Origin: a virus
Virus record (IMG/VR): IMGVR_UViG_3300037069_001481
Location: 1 to 22,495 of that record
DNA length: 22,495 bases
Strand: one strand, 5' to 3'
A program made the position numbers and the translations under genes. Positions within the stretch are counted from its first letter, which is position 1; each line of letters opens with the position of its first letter. Shown piece after piece: positions 1-6,189 of this stretch. The notes under the pieces were generated by a model. The model saw nothing but the letters and a program-made list of their open reading frames with translations. It did no database searches and was not told the DNA's origin.

Positions 1-42
1 GGATGACTTCTCCCAAAAGGATACTATTGCTTCTGTTGCCAT
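1..42 (-). CDS. 5' end of a leftward gene (partial)
   Basis: An ATG at 42-40 on the minus strand opens a frame of 14 codons (MATEAIVSFWEKSS) that runs off the left edge. It starts 4 bases after the stop codon of the next gene upstream, the spacing expected for the following member of the leftward operon. Too little is visible to suggest a family or function. The call rests only on the start codon, the open frame and the operon spacing. Confidence 0.4.
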   Translation of the reverse strand, partial: MATEAIVSFWEKSS

Positions 43-46
43 AATT

Positions 47-247
47 TTATATCGTTTTTTTAGTTTTTGATACTGCGGGTTTATCAAGTAACTGAACTGA
101 TCCCCCTTCTGAAAGAGTAATTACTACTTGCTCTATAAAGGTTGCAAGCGGGGCTTTTTTTAGTTGCGCCTTAATTGCTTTCTTATACACTGAAGGTTTA
201 ACTTTGTACCCCTTCACTACTCTTTTTTCGTTTATTGTTGCTTTCAT
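47..247 (-). CDS. small basic protein, possibly ribbon-helix-helix
   Basis: Function unknown. The 66-residue product is basic at both ends. A short strand-like stretch (about 13-18) is followed by two amphipathic helices (about 20-30 and 34-46), a layout resembling Arc/CopG ribbon-helix-helix DNA-binding proteins. The segment FIEQVVIT (37-44) recalls YMEQVLIA in the small gene at 17962. I chose the ATG at 247; a TTG at 283 in the same frame would add 12 residues but is a poor start. It is divergent from the tnpB fragment at 309. There is no Shine-Dalgarno and no convincing -7 box. The DNA-binding role is an inference from shape only. Confidence 0.5.
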   Translation of the reverse strand: MKATINEKRVVKGYKVKPSVYKKAIKAQLKKAPLATFIEQVVITLSEGGSVQLLDKPAVSKTKKTI

Positions 248-308
248 AAATGCAACGTTAATACGTTTATACGAAATTACCAAATAAATGTTTTATATTT
301 GTGGAGAA

Positions 309-581
309 ATGCTTACCTACAAACGTAAACTAATATTAAACAAAGCGCAGCAGTCACGTATTGACAGTTGGTTAGGCTGCGCTCGTACAGTTTACAACCT
401 ATGTTTAGAAATTAGGAAAGAGGGATGGAAAAACAAACAAGAAACTATTCATAAATATGAATTAATTAAACAACTCCCACCACTTAGAAAGGAATACGAT
501 TGGATTGCAGATGTTCCGGCTGTCGCATTAGAGGATGTTGTTTTTCGATTAGACAAAAGTTATCAAAGTTTTTTTAATGGG
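309..581 (+). pseudogene. tnpB: 5' fragment of IS605-family tnpB
   Basis: The first 90 or so residues match the N-terminal helix-turn-helix part of TnpB/OrfB proteins of the IS200/IS605 group. The sequence opens LTYKRKLILNKAQQSRIDSW, then has CARTVYNLCLEIRKEGW, then a leucine-rich part ending KSYQSFFNG. TnpB is normally about 370-450 residues; the RuvC acidic residues and the zinc ribbon are absent. After about base 581 the frame continues for 33 codons without TnpB character and stops at 680. The start at 309 (residue 8 of the longest frame, which opens at 288) fits the usual TnpB N-terminus. A TATATTTG box lies at 294-301, 7 bases upstream. The 3' end, where the omega guide RNA would lie, is lost, so the fragment should be inactive as a nuclease. 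Confidence 0.7.
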
Positions 582-940
582 AACGGGTTTTGTAAATTAT
601 CTGAAAGTTCAAAGGCAACTTTCTCCCCATGTGCAGGCTTCATTAGGTCGGCAATATCAATACCTTTTGCTGAAAAATAGATATTTACTGCACTGAGTAC
701 AGCAACTACACTTTCAACTGATAACCACATTTTGTTTTGCGTATTTCTGCCAGAACTTTCAGGATTTTCTACCGATATGATCAATCCTCCGGACCTACTT
801 TCGGGCATTGTTTCATCTTCTGCTATTTCCATAACCGAAATTAACCTGTGATCTTTTGCTGTCACCCTTACAAAAGATAGGATGTCCAAATCTTTTTTTA
901 AGCCACCTTCACCGACTGTGGCTGTGCCGTAATTTTTCAT
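563..940 (-). CDS. phage protein of unknown function, 3' end rebuilt from IS DNA
   Basis: I do not recognise this 125-residue protein. Its N-terminus is glycine-rich (ATVGEGG, 7-13), its middle is acidic and polar, and it has a hydrophobic helix at about 72-90 (LSVESVVAVLSAVNIYF). The last five or so residues (PLKKL) and the stop codon at 563-565 lie inside the tnpB fragment, read on the opposite strand. The C-terminus was therefore probably altered when the tnpB remnant was joined here, and the two reading frames overlap tail to tail. The gene is part of the leftward operon, 47 bases from the next gene upstream. Start: ATG at 940. Confidence 0.55.
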   Translation of the reverse strand: MKNYGTATVGEGGLKKDLDILSFVRVTAKDHRLISVMEIAEDETMPESRSGGLIISVENPESSGRNTQNKMWLSVESVVAVLSAVNIYFSAKGIDIADLMKPAHGEKVAFELSDNLQNPFPLKKL

Positions 941-987
941 GTCGTATTTTATTTAAAGTTGTTTAGTGTACTAACCTTCGGTTTGCT

Positions 988-1479
988 TTAATCTTCCGGC
1001 GATATAGGTGGAGCGGGTAATGGTTTCCAATATGTTACATCTTTGTGAATGCCGCCGCCAGCTTCAGTCCAATCACCAAATTCATAATCATAACAACCGA
1101 TTCTTACTACACCTGCCTTACAGCAAAACATTACACGATCATTACACCATCCTAAATTTTCTGGAAGTTCTTTTTCTATACTTATCCATCCGTCTGATTG
1201 CTCTCTTGTTACGGGGGATAGTTGAGAGGCGGTTACTATGTATTCCGCAAGATCAATATGGTCTAATCCATTATCATCTATTGGCAAAGCCTTTAAGTAT
1301 TTACTTATAATATCTGATATTTCTTTTGCGCTTATTCTCCCCTGTGCTTCGGGCTGCGCTTTCAATTCGTTTACAACGTTTAAATAAGCATCATAAAGCC
1401 CTCTTTCGTAAGTATTGGGGTCTTCAGGCATTAGTTTCATTCGATCCTCAAACATTTTTATTATTTCTTCTATGCTCAT
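988..1479 (-). CDS. DUF551-domain phage protein
   Basis: The C-terminal part (about 97-160) has the DUF551 pattern: an opening GWISIEKELP, a beta-rich middle with paired Cys (C119-C120), and the closing TYWKPLPAPP. DUF551 is common in phages and its function is unknown. The N-terminal 95 residues are helical and carry a predicted helix pair of the kind often placed in front of DUF551. A second DUF551 gene sits in the rightward block at 19225. Start ATG at 1479. The upstream neighbour's end (1448) overlaps this start by about 32 bases, typical of the tight packing of this operon. Confidence 0.7.
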   Translation of the reverse strand: MSIEEIIKMFEDRMKLMPEDPNTYERGLYDAYLNVVNELKAQPEAQGRISAKEISDIISKYLKALPIDDNGLDHIDLAEYIVTASQLSPVTREQSDGWISIEKELPENLGWCNDRVMFCCKAGVVRIGCYDYEFGDWTEAGGGIHKDVTYWKPLPAPPISPED

Positions 1480-1774
1480 GGTGCTTTGTATTGGGGTTTA
1501 TAGGTTTACTGTTAGTTCTTCGCCGGTTAATGAGTGGTAAAGGTTTTGGAGGCTGTGCATGACCTTCTGCATCAAAATCCATTTCATCCTTTGCCGTCCA
1601 ACTATCCTCATAAGCAGAAAGTAAATCATCCATTAATTCGGCTTCCTTTGTGGATGTGAGGGATTGAGCGGCATTCCAAATTTGTTCAAACAATTCAATG
1701 CTTTCGTTTATATCAAGCCTGTTGCCTATGCTTCTTCTAAAAGATAATTCTGCATTATACTTTTTCTTCCGCAT
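1448..1774 (-). CDS. small hypothetical protein
   Basis: Function unknown. The product (108 residues from the ATG at 1774) has a very basic N-terminus (RKKKYNAELSFRRSIG), an acidic helical middle (about 22-75) with LFEQIWNAAQSL and ELMDDLLSAYEDSW, and a basic, Asn/Pro/His-rich disordered tail. An in-frame ATG at 1795 would add seven residues and lengthen the overlap with the upstream gene from about 20 to 41 bases, so I prefer 1774, but this is not certain. The 3' end overlaps the DUF551 gene start. Both ends overlap neighbours in other frames, so the coding call depends on operon continuity. Confidence 0.5.
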   Translation of the reverse strand: MRKKKYNAELSFRRSIGNRLDINESIELFEQIWNAAQSLTSTKEAELMDDLLSAYEDSWTAKDEMDFDAEGHAQPPKPLPLINRRRTNSKPINPNTKHHEHRRNNKNV

Positions 1775-2522
1775 CCTCTTTGCTTTGCGGAGCATTGATG
1801 TTTACGGCTTCCGTATTGCTATCTGCAAGGAGTTTTGTAATGTCATCTATTACCTTATTCCGCAATTCTTTTTCTCCTTTCGGCTCTTCATTGTTAAAAT
1901 ACCTTGCGATATAAGTTTGCTGCAAGTCGCTTAATGCTCTTCTTAAATCCATTTTTTGTGCTTTAAATTCTTTATTGAGCTTATCATTCCAATTTTCATC
2001 AACATTTAAAATATTCTGTAAAAGCTGTTTATCCATACGCTCTTTCTTTTGTTCCGCATCCTCCGGTAGTTTATCTGATGGGTTTACGGGAGTATCCCAA
2101 ATAATTTTAGCATTTTGTTCCTCGGCGCAAGCATTAACAGTATCTACAAAACATTTCTGTTCGATTTCATCCCTGCAAATCTCTGAAAACTCATATTTAC
2201 TACCTGTGGCTTTCAGGTACTTTTCATTAAATATCTTGTTGAAATAAAGCCCTGCCATGTTATATGACAAACCTTCAGCCCAAAACCATGAATCAACTTT
2301 TTTGCCTACAACAAATTGATTTGGTCTTGCATGAAATATTTCTCCCTCTTTGGTTGTGTTATCTACTGCATCAGGAACAGATTCATCGGGAATGTTTTTC
2401 GGACAAGAAGTATCAATATGCGTATCTGCGGAAATTCTATCGGTAAATACTTCATCACAATAAGGACAAGTGTAAACGCATCTATCTTCTTTATTTCCCT
2501 GTGGGGTTGCTTGCTCTTTCAT
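1755..2522 (-). CDS. zinc-finger-like phage protein
   Basis: A 255-residue protein of unknown function. Near the N-terminus it has a single C2HC finger-like motif: C19-x2-C22, then H35-x4-C40. The rest is helical and charged, with a motif-poor central domain (about 65-130; VDSWFWAEGLSYNMAGLYF) and a lysine/glutamate-rich C-terminal half. The longest frame starts at 2591 and overlaps the previous gene by 50 bases. The ATG at 2522 avoids the overlap and follows an ACACAAACCCCA leader resembling those of other starts in this window, so I chose it. A role in nucleic-acid or protein binding is suggested only by the finger. Confidence 0.6.
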   Translation of the reverse strand: MKEQATPQGNKEDRCVYTCPYCDEVFTDRISADTHIDTSCPKNIPDESVPDAVDNTTKEGEIFHARPNQFVVGKKVDSWFWAEGLSYNMAGLYFNKIFNEKYLKATGSKYEFSEICRDEIEQKCFVDTVNACAEEQNAKIIWDTPVNPSDKLPEDAEQKKERMDKQLLQNILNVDENWNDKLNKEFKAQKMDLRRALSDLQQTYIARYFNNEEPKGEKELRNKVIDDITKLLADSNTEAVNINAPQSKEDAEEKV

Positions 2523-2541
2523 GTTGTTGGGGTTTGTGTTT

Positions 2542-2898
2542 TTATAATTTTCTTCCGCATTGACAAATCCATTCTGTGTATGTATATCCATCTTCTTCTT
2601 TTTGTTTTACTGATTCGTAACGGTGCTTTCCTTTACAGATGAATTTCTTCCCTTCTTGTATCTGCGGTAAATCTTTATACGGGTTTTTAATAGTGAATGT
2701 TCGTTGCGGTGGTTCTTGAAATAAGCCTTTTGGAGCATCATCTACCACAACTACATCAATGCCGTTGTCTTTTGCTTGCTGAACAATCATATCACTTACT
2801 GGTGTATCACCTGATATAAGTACAGTTTTACCCGCCATATCTTCCATTGCCGCAACCGCTGTATTAAATCCTAAATGGTTAAAAAATTCCCTTCTCAT
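2542..2898 (-). CDS. hypothetical protein with Cys/His cluster
   Basis: A 118-residue protein that I cannot assign. The N-terminal half has a Rossmann-like rhythm: a strand KTVLISGD (24-31), a helix, and a strand DVVVVDD (48-54). The C-terminal part holds FICKGKHRY (C88, H92) and WICQCG (C112, C114), which could form one zinc site. It lies between the zinc-finger gene and the small gene at 2959 in the leftward operon, with 19 bases to the chosen start of the next gene. No catalytic motif is visible. Start ATG at 2898. Confidence 0.55.
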   Translation of the reverse strand: MRREFFNHLGFNTAVAAMEDMAGKTVLISGDTPVSDMIVQQAKDNGIDVVVVDDAPKGLFQEPPQRTFTIKNPYKDLPQIQEGKKFICKGKHRYESVKQKEEDGYTYTEWICQCGRKL

Positions 2899-2958
2899 GT
2901 TTACTTAATTTTTTGGATGATTAGTATCTTACCGGTTATTACTTTCCGAAAAGGTTTG

Positions 2959-3204
2959 TCATTTGTCTGTGGGTTTGTTAAGTTCTTCTATTAAAAAATC
3001 AGCCGCCTTTACCGCTAATTGTGCAGCATATTTTACGCCTTCCAAATTAGGACACCAATCTACCTCAGCACTTAAAGTGGATAGTAAACCCTGCATTGCT
3101 GATTCAGCGAATTTTTGCCTAATAGTCAAGCCGCCTGACGGTTGACTGATTGCTCCTGTATCAATGTAAACTCCTGCCGGTTCATCGCCCGTTATCTTAT
3201 CCAT
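2959..3204 (-). CDS. conserved small phage protein
   Basis: An 81-residue protein of a type I recognise from many tailed phages: a GLTIRQKFAESAMQGLL-like segment (25-41), then a helix AAQLAVKAADFLIEEL (60-75). The function of this family is not known to me. The ATG at 3204 is preceded by TAATC, and further upstream is an ACACTAAACCA leader (3211-3221, minus strand) that recurs before other genes here. The stop codon of the upstream gene ends only 2 bases away, so the two are probably translated from one mRNA. Confidence 0.65.
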   Translation of the reverse strand: MDKITGDEPAGVYIDTGAISQPSGGLTIRQKFAESAMQGLLSTLSAEVDWCPNLEGVKYAAQLAVKAADFLIEELNKPTDK

Positions 3205-3206
3205 GA

Positions 3207-3716
3207 TTATTGGTTTAGTGTTTTATCAATAGCGATTCCAAGTGAGATTGCATCCTGTCCGTTGCATGGATGATTGGGAGATATGAATAAGGGAACAGCG
3301 TAGCCTTTTGAAATTAAGTATTGAAATATCATTTCACGGTAATCTTCAAGTTCTCTTGCCGCAACACTTCTCTTTTCATTAAGCCCCCCATTGAGATAAT
3401 AATATTGTATAAAGTCTTTACCAATAGCACACTTCTCTTCATTACTTACAGCATCCGTAAAACCGAAGGAGGCTACCTCAATAGCATCCTCATCATTTAT
3501 CTTGCTTAGTGGGGAGAGAAGGAGTTTACAATCTGAATGATACTTGCCTTCCATCATTAAGTAATGAGGCAAAAACAGAGATACTTTTTTAGTGTAAGTA
3601 TTGGTACTCTCCATCCTGCTTCCGTCCTCGCTATATAACTCATGTTGATACTTTATATCTGCGCTCAAATACATTGCAAATATTCTTGCTGTCTCCTGTG
3701 TTGTAAGTTTATCCAT
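3207..3716 (-). CDS. conserved phage protein, function unknown
   Basis: A 169-residue soluble protein. Recognisable blocks are TTQETARIFAMYL (5-17), LLLSPLSKINDEDAIEVA (65-82) and FQYLISKGYAVPLF (131-144). I recall this combination from hypothetical proteins of Bacteroidetes prophages but know no function. The start context TAATCATGGATAA is shared with the next gene downstream (3204), so the two genes have nearly identical translation starts. It sits in the middle of the leftward operon, 47 bases after the gene at 3764. Start ATG at 3716. Confidence 0.6.
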   Translation of the reverse strand: MDKLTTQETARIFAMYLSADIKYQHELYSEDGSRMESTNTYTKKVSLFLPHYLMMEGKYHSDCKLLLSPLSKINDEDAIEVASFGFTDAVSNEEKCAIGKDFIQYYYLNGGLNEKRSVAARELEDYREMIFQYLISKGYAVPLFISPNHPCNGQDAISLGIAIDKTLNQ

Positions 3717-3763
3717 GATTATTTTAGTTTTAGTTGTAAGGTGTATGTTGGGGAGTTACTTGA

Positions 3764-4315
3764 TTATTCAGTAACGTACTTGTAAGTAGTTCTTATTTTA
3801 CCGGGGGCGTAACTTAGAATTTCTTTATTATTTTTTATGACTTCATTCAGTTTATCAAATGCTTCCTGCATTTCTTTTGGAAGTTCGCCGTCCCAATCTT
3901 CAGGTGATTCGCCTTCCCATATATCGGTGTCAATCGTATGATAATAATTAGGTTCGCAAAACAGCAATTCTAATTCTTCAATTTCATTTTCTTCGCAGTA
4001 TCCCCTTAAATCATCTTCATTGAAGAAATACTTGTCTCCGTCACGAGTGACTACCGCTGATCCGTCATACTCTTTAAATTCTTTTTTCAAGTATGCTTCC
4101 AAAGATTTTTTTGCGCCACACTCCTTACACATGGTGTACATCTTCTTGTGAATATTGCCACACTCACACTTTATATGAGTACACCCTGACCATCTAGCCA
4201 TGTGTTCGTCTTTATTCCAAAAACGTCTGTCATCACCTCCGCTAACCCACCCTGTTAATGTTTCCTGTGTAGCAGCTTCAGGACTATCGTACATTATTAT
4301 TTTTTCGTCTTTCAT
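3764..4315 (-). CDS. conserved phage protein with N-terminal zinc ribbon
   Basis: A 183-residue protein whose layout I know from many phage hypotheticals: MYDSPEAA and TGWVS near the N-terminus (8-25), then RFWNKDEHMARW (31-42), then a zinc-ribbon-like cluster (C45, C50, C52, C63, C66). It continues with an acidic domain containing DKYFFNEDDL (93-102) and CEPNYYHTI (120-128). The closing segment SYAPGK (168-173) is also typical. Function unknown; the metal site suggests nucleic-acid or protein binding. The gene is separated from its neighbour at 4325 by 9 bases. Start ATG at 4315. Confidence 0.65.
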   Translation of the reverse strand: MKDEKIIMYDSPEAATQETLTGWVSGGDDRRFWNKDEHMARWSGCTHIKCECGNIHKKMYTMCKECGAKKSLEAYLKKEFKEYDGSAVVTRDGDKYFFNEDDLRGYCEENEIEELELLFCEPNYYHTIDTDIWEGESPEDWDGELPKEMQEAFDKLNEVIKNNKEILSYAPGKIRTTYKYVTE

Positions 4316-4324
4316 ATTTTTATT

Positions 4325-4816
4325 TTATTCAATGATTAAATTACTTTCCTCAACTCCCATTTCTTTGGCTACTATTCTTTTAGCTTCAGAGAGTGTTACT
4401 TTTGTTTTGGGGATAGGGCGGCGGCAGAATGCGTGAGCGCAGAAATTATTGCCATTAGAAGTGGTTACAAACTTATTTTTCCTAACGCGATCAGGATTGA
4501 TACCAACAAACCATGACGGATGCCAATTCTTTTCATCATTACTAACCTCTAACCATTCCCCGTTTTTAAATTCTTCCTCCTCTCCCGGTAGTTGTTTAAG
4601 GAAGTCTTTTACTGATTGAGTGGGGAGTTTGTGATTATTGCATCCCCAATAATTGCCCGGTGCTTTGTAATATTCCTTATGTATTAAACCCCCGTCACTT
4701 GTAATATCAGTAGGGAAACAGAATTTAAGAACCTGTCTCAATTCATCTTCTCTCCCATCGTTTTTTACAGCTACATCACCGTTTGAAAGTTCTGCAAGCG
4801 TAAATATTTTTTCCAT
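4325..4816 (-). CDS. hypothetical protein
   Basis: A 163-residue protein with no family I can name. It is rich in aromatic residues and asparagine, with segments YWGCNNHKLPTQSVKDFL (56-73) and WHPSWFVGI (97-105), and ends in a helix TLSEAKRIVAKEMG (140-153). The ATG at 4816 is preceded on the minus strand by a run of A and T, the usual start context here. About 110 bases of gene-free, AT-rich DNA separate it from the first gene of the operon (4928); I see no gene, terminator or perfect promoter box in that gap. Confidence 0.6.
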   Translation of the reverse strand: MEKIFTLAELSNGDVAVKNDGREDELRQVLKFCFPTDITSDGGLIHKEYYKAPGNYWGCNNHKLPTQSVKDFLKQLPGEEEEFKNGEWLEVSNDEKNWHPSWFVGINPDRVRKNKFVTTSNGNNFCAHAFCRRPIPKTKVTLSEAKRIVAKEMGVEESNLIIE

Positions 4817-4927
4817 TTTTAAAATTTTAAATTATTGTATAAGAAAGGGGGATTAAGAACCGTAATTATTTTTTCAGTTACACAGCATAGGTACATCCTC
4901 TGCTATTTTTTCAAATGTCAAGACACT

Positions 4928-5230
4928 TTACTCTTTAACCATTTTTTTGTACAATGCCCAACCATTTGTACTTGTAAAATCCATATCAACATGAGACTTA
5001 GAATCTGCCGGGCAATTTTCTATCAAATCTCCCAAATAACTCAATAACATTCTCATTGCTTTTTCTTCATCACTTGTAACCGTAACTCTATTTTGAGATG
5101 CCCGTTTACTCTTCATATATTCTGCTTTACACTTTTTACAGTACCTTGAATTTGCAGAATCTAATGGGGCGGCACATTTGGAACAAGTACCCTTTCTTTC
5201 ACCCCTCGGTCTCCTTAATCTTGTATCCAT
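4928..5230 (-). CDS. first gene of leftward operon, zinc-ribbon protein
   Basis: A 100-residue basic protein with a four-cysteine zinc ribbon (C16-x2-C19 and C31-x2-C34) after an arginine-rich N-terminus (RLRRPRGERK, 4-13), then a helical C-terminal half. The Arg-rich start plus ribbon suggests nucleic-acid binding, perhaps a regulator, but I cannot name the family. It is the promoter-proximal gene of the leftward block, with a leader of about 65 bases from the predicted start site to the ATG at 5230. The same intergenic region drives the divergent HTH gene at 5394, a common arrangement for phage switch regions. Confidence 0.65.
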   Translation of the reverse strand: MDTRLRRPRGERKGTCSKCAAPLDSANSRYCKKCKAEYMKSKRASQNRVTVTSDEEKAMRMLLSYLGDLIENCPADSKSHVDMDFTSTNGWALYKKMVKE

Positions 5231-5303
5231 AATTAATGTTCTTGTTACTCTCTATGGTGAATCGTGAAACGTCTTTCCACCCCTTCATTCCCTTTAACTA
5301 TTG

Positions 5304-5334
5304 CAAACATAAAAACATTATTTCAGAAATAAAA
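5304..5334 (-). promoter_or_regulatory. leftward promoter, Bacteroidetes type
   Basis: On the minus strand the -7 box is TATGTTTG (5311-5304), a perfect fit to TAnnTTTG. Nineteen bases upstream lies TTTT (5334-5331), a three-of-four match to the TTTG -33 box. Transcription should begin near 5297-5299 and run into the gene at 5230. The -33 half lies next to that of the rightward promoter. Confidence 0.6.
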
Positions 5335-5335
5335 A

Positions 5336-5366
5336 TTTTTCTTTTGATTATTTTTATTTAGTTTTG
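5336..5366 (+). promoter_or_regulatory. rightward promoter, Bacteroidetes type
   Basis: The -7 box TAGTTTTG (5359-5366) matches TAnnTTTG fully. TTTT at 5336-5339 sits exactly 19 bases upstream in the -33 position. The predicted start near 5371 leaves a leader of about 23 bases before the ATG at 5394. The palindromic AAAAATTTTT (5331-5340) supplies both -33 boxes of the two divergent promoters. Confidence 0.6.
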
Positions 5367-5381
5367 TATCTCAATCAAAAG
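5341..5381. promoter_or_regulatory. operator-like inverted repeat around the rightward -7 box
   Basis: CTTTTGATT (5341-5349) and AATCAAAAG (5373-5381) are exact inverted 9-mers whose centres lie 32 bp apart, about three helical turns. They flank the rightward -7 box. Most of the left copy lies between the -33 and -7 boxes; the right copy lies just after the expected start site. This is the geometry of a repressor operator pair. The protein that would bind it, perhaps the HTH protein encoded at 5394, is an inference. Confidence 0.45.
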
Positions 5382-5393
5382 CATACTTAAAAA

Positions 5394-5606
5394 ATGACAA
5401 AAGTAACTTTAAGCATCGGAGAGCAAATAGATCGAGCAAGAGACGGTCGAACTCAAACATGGATAGTAGGTAAGATGAACGATATACTACCTGAAGGAAT
5501 GAAGATAAGCGAAGTTCAGTTTTCCCGTAAGAAAAAGGATAACGACCAATTCACTTCAGAAGAACTTTCAGCACTTAACACAATTTTAGGTACGGAACTT
5601 AAATAG
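5394..5606 (+). CDS. small HTH repressor-like protein
   Basis: A 70-residue protein in the position of a phage switch regulator: first gene of the rightward block, directly after the divergent promoters. The sequence reads like a compact Cro/XRE-type HTH: IGEQIDRARDG (8-18), TQTWIVGKMND (20-30) as the first HTH helices, KISEVQFSRKK (37-47) as the recognition helix region, and FTSEELSALNTIL (53-65) as the last helix. It lacks any cleavage or dimerisation domain, as Cro-like proteins do. A hairpin plus U-run at its stop codon may make it a one-gene transcript. The identification is by pattern only. Confidence 0.6.
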   Translation: MTKVTLSIGEQIDRARDGRTQTWIVGKMNDILPEGMKISEVQFSRKKKDNDQFTSEELSALNTILGTELK

Positions 5607-5623
5607 TTCACCGTACCTTTTTT
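5589..5623 (+). terminator. intrinsic terminator or attenuator
   Basis: GGTACGG (5589-5595) pairs with CCGTACC (5611-5617). Inside it AACT (5596-5599) can pair with AGTT (5605-5608) across a two-base bulge, leaving loop TAAAT. Six T follow (5618-5623). The hairpin contains the stop codon of the HTH gene. Because downstream genes are co-oriented and no clear promoter follows, it may act as an attenuator. Confidence 0.7.
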
Positions 5624-5646
5624 ATTTACCGAATTAAATTTTTAAC

Positions 5647-5655
5647 TGTGGATAA
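5647..5655 (-). promoter_or_regulatory. exact DnaA-box sequence
   Basis: TGTGGATAA is the complement of TTATCCACA, the consensus DnaA box. It overlaps the GTG start codon of the DUF4373 gene (5648-5650). A 9-mer match can occur by chance in 22 kb of AT-rich DNA, and GTG followed by the common codons for Asp-Lys gives most of it. The location beside replication genes still makes it worth noting. Confidence 0.35.
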
Positions 5656-6055
5656 AGGGAGTTGGTTTCCTCACGATGATCGTGCTTTTGAGGATGAAAA
5701 AATACAAGCTATGGTTGGAGATTATGGTGCTTCTGGCTATGGTCTTTATTGGAAAATTGTAGAGAGACTACACTATGAACCCATACATAAACTTTCCTAC
5801 AAGGAGGTTACGTTTTTATCTTTTTCAAAATTATTGTCAGCGACCGAAAAGAATAAGTTTAAACATTCAAATATTAAAAGTTCAGACGTTAAATCATTTA
5901 TTCAGGACTGTATTGAGAAATATGAATTATTTGAAACTGATACCAGTTTCTTTTGGTCAGGCAGGGCTATGAGAAATATAACAAGAAAGGTTTCTTTATC
6001 AGAAAAACGTGCTGAAATAGGCAGAAAAGGTGGTCAAGCAAACCGTAAGCAATAG
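5648..6055 (+). CDS. DUF4373 (Lin1244/Lin1753-like) replication-type protein
   Basis: A 135-residue protein starting with GTG. Residues 4-110 match the DUF4373 pattern: SWFPHDDRAFEDEKI (5-19), then GASGYGLYWKIVERLH (27-42), then alternating helices. In other phages and plasmids this domain begins replication-associated proteins and is winged-helix-like. The family usually continues into a long, low-complexity C-terminal tail after a segment like KRAEIGRKGGQA (120-131). Here a TAG follows only four codons later, so the tail is cut short; the DNA just after the stop still looks like degraded tail codons. The next gene starts 134 bases on, after a repeat-rich spacer that may be an origin. Confidence 0.65.
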   Translation: MDKGSWFPHDDRAFEDEKIQAMVGDYGASGYGLYWKIVERLHYEPIHKLSYKEVTFLSFSKLLSATEKNKFKHSNIKSSDVKSFIQDCIEKYELFETDTSFFWSGRAMRNITRKVSLSEKRAEIGRKGGQANRKQ

Positions 6056-6189
6056 CCAAGCATTTGCTTACCAATTAGTAAGCAAACCTAAGCATATTAA
6101 GATATAGATTAAGAATATAGATACCTATTACTAATACATTAACTAATTAAATAAGTCTTAGTTTAAATAACGAATAGAAAATAAAAAAA
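6045..6189 (+). other. repeat-rich AT-rich spacer, candidate replication origin
   Basis: The spacer holds AAGCA repeats at 6048-6052 (as GTAAGCAA from 6045), 6058-6062, 6080-6084 and 6090-6094. There is a 9-bp inverted repeat TTTGCTTAC (6063-6071) / GTAAGCAAA (6078-6086) and a smaller palindrome AAGCATTTGCTT (6058-6069). Next come tandem AAGATATAGAT (6099-6109) and AAGAATATAGAT (6111-6122), then about 65 bp of nearly pure A/T. Iteron-like repeats next to an easily melted stretch, between a DUF4373 gene and replication genes, fit an origin. They could also be remnants of the repetitive DUF4373 tail. Confidence 0.35.

Noticed and set aside
309-581. TnpB-derived regulator or active nuclease
   Set aside because: Only about 90 N-terminal residues remain; the RuvC and zinc-ribbon parts and the 3' guide RNA region are gone, so neither nuclease nor guide-RNA-directed repressor activity is possible from this fragment.
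6057-6122. Continuation of the DUF4373 protein beyond its TAG
   Set aside because: The same frame gives PSICLPISKQT and then another stop. This resembles a degraded tail but cannot be shown to be translated, so the gene is ended at 6055.
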